DNA from: Corythucha ciliata
Taxonomy: Eukaryota; Arthropoda; Insecta; Hemiptera; Tingidae
Length of the DNA: 64,000 nt
Direction: 5' to 3'
NCBI GenBank assembly: GCA_038030265.1
Contig: CM075938.1
Location: forward strand, 55,173,189-55,237,188
Shown here: positions 54,691 through 64,000 of the stretch, piece after piece
Layout: each line of letters opens with the position of its first letter
Numbering within the stretch: position 1 is the first letter of the stretch
Made by a program: the position numbers and the translations under genes
The notes under the pieces: model-generated
What the model was told of the DNA's origin: nothing
Databases searched by the model: none
Seen by the model: only the letters and a program-made list of their open reading frames with translations

Positions 54691-54963
54691 ACAAAAATGT
54701 TGTCATTGATTTCGAGAGTTTTTCCGACTACATCAGAGCGACACAGCGCGGTCCGCCCTCTTTCAAGGCTCAATCCCTTAAGGGACTTCAGGACTGTAGA
54801 TTTACTTTGATTTATAGGCTCCCCTGTAAAGTTCGTACGACACCTGAAAACCACCCCAAAGAGGACAAAAAAAAAAAACTGAATCTCAGGGAGAACTCTT
54901 TTAACAGATCGCTAGTGCTCCAGTGTAAAGTTGTGGTCATTTTTCCAAAAATCTCCAAATGGC

Positions 54964-55735
54964 TAAGCCGCGCCGCCACCACCGCCTTGTGTGAACAGAC
55001 CCAATTCGCTCTTGTGTGTTCTTTCACCCCTCGCGATAATCTTTAGCGGTCCGCCGCGCGGCGACCGTAAAAAAACTCCGTCGCCTTTCTGTTCACACGC
55101 CGCGATTTTGGCTGTTCAAACAAGGCGGTTCTACCGAGTGGTACGACGGCAGCGTTTTTTTTTTGCCGTCGCCGCCTCGAGCCGAAATGGAGTGGATAGC
55201 GATGTGCATCCCTAATTCCCTACGCTTCTCATCTTTCCTACTGCTCCTTCAATTTTTTTTCTCGATTATTAGTAAATGTCGCGACAAAAGGAGGAAAATA
55301 TTTTTGCGCCGTAGATGTAAGTTGTGGATACCCTGCAGAAGAGTGTGGGTTCATCAGTAAAATGAGGCCAGAGATGAAAAGAGACAGTTTGACACATTTT
55401 TTAGGCACATTCCTGCTCTGTACACAACTTGTACATACTGACTGAAAAAAGACAAAGCTCCGTAACAAAATTAAAATTTATCGGTAGCCAGTGCAAACAA
55501 AACAATTGCAGAAAATATAGATCTGAATCCTCCGTGGCACCCGTCCCCCCTTGTATGGACATGCAGGCAATGTTCTCCTTTGAAGCGGTGCCGCTGCCGC
55601 GCCGCCACCGCCTTGTGTGAACCGACCCATTCACTCTTGTGTGTTCTTTCTCCCCTCGCGATAATCTTTAGCCGCGCGGCAACCGCCGCGGCAATCTGTG
55701 CCGCGCGGCAAACCGCCTCGTTTGAACAGCGCCTA
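54964..55735 (+). repeat. GC-rich repeat, two direct copies
   Basis: Copy 1 (54964-55140) and copy 2 (55587-55735) share GCCGCCACCACCGCCTTGTG-like, CTCTTGTGTGTTCTTTC and CCCTCGCGATAATCTTTAGC. In each, CCGCCTTGTGTGAACAG near the left is inverted against a CTGTTCAAACAAGGCGG-like right end, so each may be a MITE of about 150 bp. The spacer (55141-55586) shows no feature. Confidence 0.65.
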
Positions 55736-57885
55736 AGTTGGTTAGTGAATTTCAGGGTGTGAAGCAGTGCTTTGTACAGATCAAGTGTCGACAGCATGCC
55801 AAATTCTGGGGGTGATAACTAAATATACGACACACGAGATGTGGATTTTTTCACGGGACGAACCACGAAAAATCTCGCTTCAATTGGGAGCATGACCTTC
55901 TGGTTGGAGAAGTGGGGGGAGGGGATTCGCAAAAATTACAATACTCTCGCCGCAGTGCGCGGGAGTTTAAAAAGTTAAAAATGTCAGGTGTATGCAATCT
56001 TTTTTACCTCACGAAGGCAAAAAAAAAAGTTTAAGAGAAGGAAACGTTTCACCTCTCTCTAGAGGTCGAATGCATTTTTATAAAAATCCAACAACAACAT
56101 GCAAAAAACCGGCTTCCTGCAACACAGACTTTCACCTTTTCAAAGACTCTAAAAAGAGAGAGAAAAACGCGAAATGTGAGCGGGAGATATTGAGAAACAG
56201 CTTCAAAAACACGAGAAGGCGTAGCGTGTAGAAAGGCTAACAAAAGGGAGGGGATTGGTTGTGTTTATGCCGTAACGGAGGTTTGGTATTTTCTTTCTTG
56301 ATCTTTTGATTTATTGTCGTCAACGATAAATTGCGTCCCTTTATGGCATTAGCCCGCATGTCCAGGAGGAAAGCTCTTGTTATTCCTCGGCGTACAAGCG
56401 CCGCTGTTGTTATTGGCACGATATTATGGTGGGGGGGGGGGGCACAAAATATTACTCTCAACAGTCACGAATAATTAGTCTGAAATCAACGTATTGTAGT
56501 CTATGAGGGCTGCAAGATTTAGATTCTGGTGATTTTTCTAGGTCGATTGTCACGGGGGGAGGGGGCTATACTTGGAAGTGAGACTTATTTATTTATTTTT
56601 TTACTTCAACGTCATTATTTTTATAAACATAAATAACGTTGAGAACGAGCCATTCACATCGTCAAAGTTTAATTGCGGGCAAATCCCTCATTAGACGGTT
56701 GATTTCCCAGAGATAGAACCGGATACAACTTCCGGGCCGTTTTCCGGCGAGTTCCGTTCATTATTTCGAGCAGCCCCGTAGCCACGACCCACACCGCCTC
56801 TTCTCTATCGTAGAGCTTTTCACGCCACGCATATTTCGACAGAAAGATAGAGAAGAAACAAAAAAAAAATCTGTACGCTTATTCAATTTTTGTGCCAGCA
56901 ATCCCTCACCCCCCATCACACCTATTTCGAAACATCCAAAGTGTTTATGTGGAAACCTTTAGGAAAGTCAGCAAATTCTTTAAAAAAAAAAATCATTTAC
57001 GTGCAAGAAACGACACGATAGCGGTTTTTAGGTGCGAAGGGGTTAATCTGTGCGGGCGGGCGCGTTAAGAAGAAAAAAACACATCCGCCCTGAAACACAC
57101 AGCGTCAAACCGCTGATTCTTTCTTAAAAATTGAATAAACGGCTGGATTTGGATTGGGTCGATGATGACTAAGATGTTCTCTTTACATTGGGTCTCATTA
57201 CAGGCAATTACAAAGCTTCACTCCCTTCATGGACCGTAGCGCACATATCCTTTAAAAAAATTTTATATTTGAAACACTCTTCAACAGTTTTAAAAACGAG
57301 TTCCAGAAAGGATAGGCCCGTCAATCTAATCTATGGATAAGATTTTTTTTTATATTCTAATAATAGTCTTTAGTGTGAGGAGAAAAAAGACGGTATTTGT
57401 ACCCCGCGTGACGCGCATAGCCATTTTACAAGGATGTCATTGTGGAGCTGAGGAACAAGTACGGGGACTGTCATACGGGGGGGGGGGGGTTGAAGGGAAA
57501 TATTTGTTATTTGGTGAGGGGTTGAGGAAAGGGCGAAAAATAATAAGTTGGTGAGACTCTCGTTATTGCCAGTAATCAGCGAATAAAAGATGACGTCATT
57601 GGCCGAGGTCACTAAGGCCAATTAGTGGCTCCTTCTTCTTCTTCTTGGTCACAAGAGAACGCTATGGTAATGGTCGGGGGAGAGGCAGTAGAGAAAGCGC
57701 CATAGACGATTTTGGGGCATTTTGTAATGAAGCGCAGTACATTCAAGACAAATCTGTCCGTTTTAAAAAGGATATTAGCAGGACTCAAAAATCAACTCCT
57801 CTTTGGCCAAGTAGCCCTGAGTAGCCACTTTCTGCGTCCGGTCAAATAAAATGGCCCACTTCTGTTCGGTCGTTCAATTTTTGTG
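55736..57885. other. 2.1-kb stretch without a supported gene
   Basis: No array, tRNA or domain-bearing frame seen. G runs at about 56428 and 57479. Confidence 0.4.
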
Positions 57886-57975
57886 GCTCAATCGTCGAAT
57901 TTAAGGAACTGAATTGTCATTTTATTGACAAATCGTCAGTTTAGGAGCGAAGTATTAATTCATTTTTGGTTTTAA
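57886..57975 (+). repeat. Type C units, short
   Basis: CAATCGTCGAATTTAAGG, AATTGTCATTTTATTG and AATCGTCAGTTTAGGAGCGA are diverged type C units. Confidence 0.5.
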
Positions 57976-58044
57976 AAAATCCTTCTCTCGGGCCGTGCCA
58001 CCGCTTCACCTAAAGTCGACCGTTGACCGAGAACAGAACTGTAT

Positions 58045-58180
58045 AGGAATAGTGGCGCAGTGCATAGGGCTCGAGACCCAACGTTCATGATCATGAGAGG
58101 CGTCGCCCTCTGACTCCCGTTCGTGCTGCTCCGAGGAAGTGTGATAGGGAAGAGCTCTGCAGACCAGTGCAGAGCTTAGG
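58045..58180 (+). mobile_element. Possible tRNA-derived SINE fragment
   Basis: TAGTGGCGCAGTGCATAGGG plus CTCGAGACC resembles a tRNA box A region. The downstream GAGGCGTCGCCCTC and CTCTGCAGACCAGTGCAGAG form hairpins. Box B is not convincing. Confidence 0.35.
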
Positions 58181-58199
58181 AACCATATTCTCCCAGCGG

Positions 58200-58470
58200 G
58201 TCGATTGGTTTATTAAAAAAGTCAATTTCACAGGATTTATAGTCGTCGAAAAAAATTATTTCGCGTGTTTAGCTCTATAAAAAGTCAGATTTGCGGCTAG
58301 GGGTAATCAAAAATCAATTTTGTGGGGTTTTTACCTTCCAAGAAATTCATTTGCCTGGCTCTTGAAAAAAATGAAATTTGGCTCTTCCAAAATCAATTTC
58401 ACGGGTTTGGCACGTCAAAAACATTTTTTCGCGGGTTTGACTTTTCAGAAAATCAACTCAGAAATAGGGA
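58200..58470 (+). repeat. Type B array, short
   Basis: AATTTCACAGGATTTATAG, ATTTCGCGTGTTTAGCTC and AATTTCACGGGTTTGGCA units, about 30 bases apart. It runs into a CG-rich patch with the perfect palindrome TTTCCCGCGCGGGAAA at 58538. Confidence 0.65.
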
Positions 58471-58629
58471 TGCGCGCGGTCGCGGGACGGGACTAGAAAA
58501 TAGTTTGCGGGACTGGACGTGGGACAAAACCAAAATTTCCCGCGCGGGAAATCAGGCCGCCCCGGGCCCCCGTTCGGATGGGGCCCCTGAATTGCTTAAA
58601 GATGAAAAAATCGGAATTTTTAAGTAGAT

Positions 58630-59285
58630 AAGATGAGAACGAATGGCTAAACTCGCTTGTAAAATTGAGAAAAACGCTGATTCGCAGCTGAAATTGAGAA
58701 AAATCGCTGAAATTTACGGCTGTTCATATTGAGAAAAAGCGCTAAATTCTCAGCTTACATCGAGACAACGCAAAACCACGAAATTAGGAAAAAGCGCTAA
58801 CTCACGCAGCTAAAACTGAGAAAAGCGCTAATTCAAGGATGAAAAAGAGAAAAACGCGAATTCGCGTTTTACAAAACAAAAGCCACGCTAATTCACAGCT
58901 AAAATTGTGATAAAATGCTACAATTTAGCAGCTTTAAAAATTGAGAAAAGGCGCAAATTCACAGCTAAAAGGGAGAAACGCCAACCCATGGATTCTCGGG
59001 GCAACATTGGGACTAAAATTTAGAAAAAGCGCTAATTCACGGGTAATAAACGGAGAAAAACGTGAATTCACAGCTTAAATTCAGAAAAATTGCTAATTAG
59101 CGGATAAAATTGGGAAAGAGCACTCAAACGCTACCTAATTTGCGGATTCTTGAGGCAACTTCACAGCTAAGAGCTTACAAAAATCGCCGATTCGCAGCTA
59201 AAAATGAGAAAATGAGCTAATTCGCGGATAAAATTGAGAAAACGCATATACGCAGTTTTCGGAGACAATTTCGTGCCAAAAGTAT
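58630..59285 (+). repeat. Type A ~30-bp array
   Basis: About 22 units such as AAAAAGCGCTAATTCACGGG and GCTAATTCACAGCTAAAATT. Special units with GGATTCTCGGGGCAAC (58989) and GGATTCTTGAGGCAACTT (59142) are included. Confidence 0.75.
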
Positions 59286-62200
59286 AATAAATATGTACGT
59301 AGTAAAATATGTACGTACGTCAACGCTGCTAAAAAGTATATTCCTAGCTCAATAAAAGACCAAAGGGCCTCCTAGAGATTTCCGCCCCGCGCAACGATAG
59401 CTGTTGTTGCGCCACTGTGTAGAACCTGTATCTTTCGAGTTATAGAAAAAAACAAAATCACGAAGAAAATCTCGTGGTTCCCCCCGCCCTGGTGATGAGG
59501 AGGGGGACCATATTGTCGAAATTCTCCTCCACCTAACCTTTTCTGCGTTCGCCAATAGACAAGGCGTGCCCCCCCCCTCCCGGTTATCCATTGGTCAGAC
59601 CACCCGAATACGACTTCAAACATATCTGGTTGATGGGGGGGGGGGTATTTAATGATGTACTTTTGTGTCCTTTTGGGACTTTTCATTTCCCGCCCCGTCC
59701 CGTCACGCGCGCACCCCTACTCAGAAATCCAATTTCGCGCGTCCAACCCTTCGCATACCACTGTCCCAGTTTTGGTTCTTCAATGGGCCCAATTTTCCCT
59801 CAAATCCCCCCCCCCCCTCTTGGAAAATGTTTTCGTGGCCGATCTTTTTCTGTGTGTGTGGGGGGGGGGGGTGATTTGTGGGATAAAGTTGACGGTTTCC
59901 AGGGCGAGAGCTAAAGCAAAAGTTGACTGCTACAGAGAAAACTTGGTGTATCCTGTTCGTTAATGGACGACTTTGGGTTCCCCAAGGCATCGATGAGGAC
60001 CACAATCCGAGTTTGTTTCACAGAGTCCCTGCCAACTTCCCCCTCTCTTTCACTACGCCACTACTGTTAGGGCTTCTAGTGGATGCAGGATTTTTGAAGA
60101 TGAAGCTATTTTTACGGTAACTCCTTTTTTCCTTATTTTCATTTATTGAAGCTTAAGAAAAAAAAAATTGTCAATTTTCTTTTGTGCTCAAGCACCAGGT
60201 CCAGTGACGCACACTTGTAGTACCGAATCTATGTGGCAAGTGGGCACTGTTCCTCTTGAGCTTTCCATATGAAGGGCGGGGTGGGGGGAGTTTGGCCAAC
60301 TGAATCCCCTCGTAGGGGCACAAAATTGTTTTGAACCCCCCTCCAATCTTCGCCCATAGTATCCTTGATCCGGTACTGCACAGTTGGATTATTGAAATCT
60401 AAATAGGCATGCCTCCCGTTTAATCGCGAATAACCAAGTGTGAAGTAAATGACGTGAAGGGTCGAAATTACAAGTTTCCCAGTTGGAAAAAGGGCATGCG
60501 GGGGCGGGGGACATGTTCTGGAAGAAATTGTAGCTTCTTAAGTGTCCCACCTGAGTAACCATTAGCCAGCATTCAGGGGAGAGAGTGGGCAGTTATCGGG
60601 GGTTGAGTTGCTCCCCTCCCCCCAACCACACAGCTTTAAAATTTACCCCAAAATCAAGATGCCCTTTCCTGATAATGAATCAACATGCAAAATGCATCAA
60701 AAGCGTAAGACCCATGCGTATTGTCCCAAAAAACAGAATTTCATGTTTTCATTCTGGACGAAACCCCGGGGGTCGTGATATAGGTGGGGTTTTGGGGGGT
60801 TGAACCTCCTTGCTTTTCATATTCAACTTTTCCAAATGTTTTCGGCAAATTACACAGGTACAACAAAGTTCACGTTCATTAAAGAAAAAGTTTCAGATAC
60901 CCCAAAAGTTATTCAGGAATGTCGCTCGCATGCAACACCTTACCATTGACAATCTAAAATTCAAACGTATCAACTCAATAGTCCGAAGAACTCCCTGAAA
61001 TTCACTTAATTTGTACGTTACCAACACTTTAGCTCTCATCAAAGCGTTGTTAATTACCACATTTTCCCCCGAAAATGACAGTTATTACTTTATTACAATG
61101 GCCATCCTTGACGGACGCCTATTCTCATGTGACTCGGCTTCTTCGCAGAAATTTAATTAGTCAATAGTTGATAAATATTAAATATTGTTCTATACGAATT
61201 CAACAGCGTCATTATATTCACATGTACTCTATTTCTACAAATTTTAATATTTCTTCCGCCTTTTGCCCTCCTTTTTAAAAGAGGTCTAACATAGATAGAA
61301 CGGAAAAAGGTAAATATTATTATAAAACGATAGGAAAATACTCCAGAGGGCAGTCAAATATCTAATAACTCAGTAGGCGGTTCTGAACAATAGCGGCGTT
61401 ATTTTGACAAGGTCAACCATTCACTCACTGGTAAAAGATTGTGGGGTGGTGTATTGAGGGGGGGGGGGTGACAGAGTAAGAGAAATAAAATCATTCAAGA
61501 TTTCATTTTGTGTGTGTGATAGTGTCAAATGTGGATGAGGGAAACAGTTATTATAGTTGCTAGCTTATTCGAAGCGATCCCCCAGCCCACCCCTCACATC
61601 AAGGACCGCTTTAAACAAGCGTGAAAGAAATTGAACAATTTGAGTACCATAGGGCGAGTAACCGGTTAGAGGGCAAGTCTCAAAGAGAAGGAGAGTGGAG
61701 TGAGTGAGATAGTGAATGGGCAGGTGTTTCAAGACATTCGAATCGCCTGAGGGCCGACAGGTACACAACGAAGGAACAAGCAAAGAAAAAAAAAATGGAA
61801 AGGCTCGTGAGCATTGTCTCACAAAAGTAACGACGCATTCAAAGATTACACGAAATAATGTACTAAGAAATCAAATATTGTCGCTAGTAGCGATCATAAA
61901 TATTACATAACAATAAATCGAATAAAATTTGTACAATTCCAATAAGCAACGGAAAATTTCCTCTTAGGTTTCACGTAACAGCTAGGAATTGAAAACAGAT
62001 TTTGTTGATCATTTCAAGTCAGCAGTTTTCTAGTCCACAGGGCTGATTTTTTTTCTCGAACAATAGAAAAAGCCATTAACCACGCTCATGTACTTCACGC
62101 CCTTGATTTTTAGGGGCTAATGATGTAATAATTGCTTAAACAAAGCGCAACATGTTCTGAAGTGGATTGGTCAGTGAATTTAAACCAATACACTTAACAA

Positions 62201-64000
62201 GCAACATTGAAGCAGTTTTGTCCAAAGCATATCGCATGTTGGTCTGTTTTTCACCAAAACAAAGTTCTTTACATTATTGTAGGCTCAAAAGCCTCCCCCC
62301 TTCCCCCCAAATCACTCACAATCACGCAACACACTAAAAAAACGACGAGATTTCCTCTTGAACGGCTCTGGATGAGTGTGGATCTAGTCATGAGTTAAAA
62401 CGCGAAAAATACCCCCCGATTTTTTTTTTGTCGGGGAGGGTTCAACGCTTTTATGTAAAAAAAAGACATGGACCAAGAAACACACCCATCCAGTGCGCGC
62501 GAGGTTAGCCGGTGCAGAGAGTAGCGATGCTGGCGAGATGAGCTGGTTGGATGAGAGGCGCCAAAACACACGGTGTGGTGTTGATGGTGAAGAGAGGAGG
62601 ATGAGGGGGGGGGGGCTTTCCGCAGCATCAGGAGAGAGAGATGCGTGTGTTACGAACAAGATGGCCGACGACCGTTACAAAACAAGTTTGTTTCTTCCCG
62701 CCAAGACCCGCCATTTTTTATATTGAAAAAATGTTTCTTACGAAAATTATTTAGACACAAAAAATCCAAAGAAAAAGAAAGTAAAAAACACAAATTCAGA
62801 GAGAAACTATGATAGAAGCAATTTGCTGCAAAGAAGAGGGGCGTCTGGAAAGGCGGATGTGATACGACCGGCTCTGTTCCCCACATGGCGTTTCCATTCT
62901 TTTTTTTTTATCGGTGTGGAAGGTCGAGCGAAAAGATCTTCAATATTCAAAAATAAAAATACTCACGAACGAATTCCCACACTTTTTTCACAGAATTGAA
63001 AGAACAAAAGCACAACACAAAGAATGAAAAATGAATAAAATAAAAGAAAATTAACACTAATCAACGCGACAGCCGAAAAAAAAATAACGAAATTCATACC
63101 ATCATAGGTCAGTACAAAGACTGAACTGCTAAACTGCCAAGTTTACCAAATGCGAGCCACCAAATGGGTAGTGGTAGTGGATGGACCGGCGAGTAGGGGT
63201 ATGAGCGTCGAAGGTTGAGGAAGCGGTGGTCTGACGACCGTCGGAAACGAAAAAACCAAGACGAAGGGGATGGAGAGCGGTTGGGGGGGGCCTTCGCTAG
63301 GAGGGGGGAAGAGTATCAAAACGAAGTGGGAACTCAAAACCGAACGGTGGGGCACCAATCATGTTTGTTCTTGAAACTCCCCTACTCTTTGTAGTCACGA
63401 ATAATTTTTTTTTTTCGTACGATTACGGCGAAACTGGTGGCGGGAAAAAGGAGCATGCTCGCCGTTTCACGTGCTTTTTTGCCGCTCGTTTTAGCGTACG
63501 TAGCTTACAAGACGGCTGTGACTGTGAGGGTTTATACTGAAGGGGAAGGGGGTGCCTAGGTATTGGAGAGAAAAACCTTGAAAAGGAGAAAAGTCTGAAC
63601 ATGCCCCCCCTCCCGGATGACCCTGGTCCAGAGGAGAGAAAAAAGTTACATCTCGATCGTTAGTGAAATTAATTATGAACGCTCATGGCTGAAGAAGGTG
63701 GTGGAATTCTTTTAGGGGAACTTCTAAAAGGGTTCCTAGTCCTAGTTCGATCCGTGGCCTAAAATTCGGCACTCTCACAATCAAGTCGTTACTTTCCTCT
63801 CAAGACAAACGGTCAACGAAATTCAATTATTGATGGCATTGATCTCATTAATTTATCCTAATTCTAATTCATCGATCAATGGTGGTATGATAATGAATTG
63901 TGTGGTGGGTGGAGGCGGAGAAGGTAGACATTCCCCACCAGACCCTCTGTAAATTATTTAAATTCTCACAGTCTGTATAAAATGACTTTGATCACTCAAC
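59286..64000. other. 4.7-kb stretch without a supported gene
   Basis: Many G/C runs (near 59639, 59808, 59860, 61458, 62607). The short overlapping frames carry no recognisable domain. The stretch 62480-62660 is richer in CG and ends in ATGGCCGACGACCG; this could be a first exon or 5' UTR of a gene beyond the window, but the frame stops after 22 codons and there is no other support. Confidence 0.4.

Noticed and set aside
54675..55046. 123-codon open frame next to the type D array
   Set aside because: Spans the array edge, plain sequence and a GC-rich repeat copy; no recognisable domain.
58045..59409. AGTGGCGCA at 58051 and TGCGCCACT at about 59400 as the two ends of one element
   Set aside because: The inverted match is short and the flanks (TAGGAAT and GTGTAGAA) do not form a duplication in register.

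Overview
The window is nuclear DNA from an animal, most likely an arthropod. It has spliced genes with GT-AG introns, a THAP/C2H2 regulator, an MFSD11-type transporter, a LINE, hAT- and Harbinger-like elements and tRNA-derived SINE pieces. I lean to an insect with a large, repeat-rich genome, but nothing here fixes the species. No bacterial or viral genes were seen.

Two host genes could be rebuilt exon by exon. (1) On the minus strand, 16602 to 6543, seven exons join in frame to a 514-residue protein: an N-terminal THAP DNA-binding domain, a basic then an acidic linker, and nine C2H2 zinc fingers. Its 8.2-kb intron 6 is full of repeats. (2) On the plus strand, 26370 to 31364, eight exons join in frame to a 424-residue UNC93-like major-facilitator protein (MFSD11 type). 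Its 3.2-kb intron 1 is full of repeats and there is an AATAAA 50 bases after the stop.

The rest is layered mobile DNA. 1611-5152 is a DNA transposon with terminal inverted repeats of more than 600 bp, bounded by TATA on both sides. It carries a decayed gene that looks like a PIN/FEN1-type nuclease and not like a DDE transposase I know. 32426-36873 is a full-length LINE with both ORFs open (PHD-finger ORF1; endonuclease/reverse transcriptase ORF2). It sits inside a hAT-like element (31539-37672) flanked by the 8-bp duplication TAATATAG. Two more hAT-like elements have 8-bp duplications: 40715-42082 (GTTACATT) and 21500-23570 (CCACATAT/CCACACAT). Several MITEs and large foldbacks are also present.

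The strongest unexplained theme is a set of short, degenerate tandem repeats, mostly about 30 bp, in at least five families. Type A has a core like GCTAATTCGCGGCTAAAATTG; B is like GAGCCAAACCCGCGAAATTGG; C is like GGCGCGAATCGTCAGTTTGG; D is AACCACAAAAAGCTC; E is GCTAAACAAACGA. They fill introns and intergenic DNA, occur in both orientations, and often lie as inverted pairs. In three cases they lie inside hAT-like elements whose target duplications can be read. This suggests that arrays spread as the internal cargo of non-autonomous hAT elements.

The segments 42183-45917, 48760-52330, 55740-57880 and 59290-64000 show no gene I can support. They are AT-rich with many G or C homopolymer runs of 8-14 bases.
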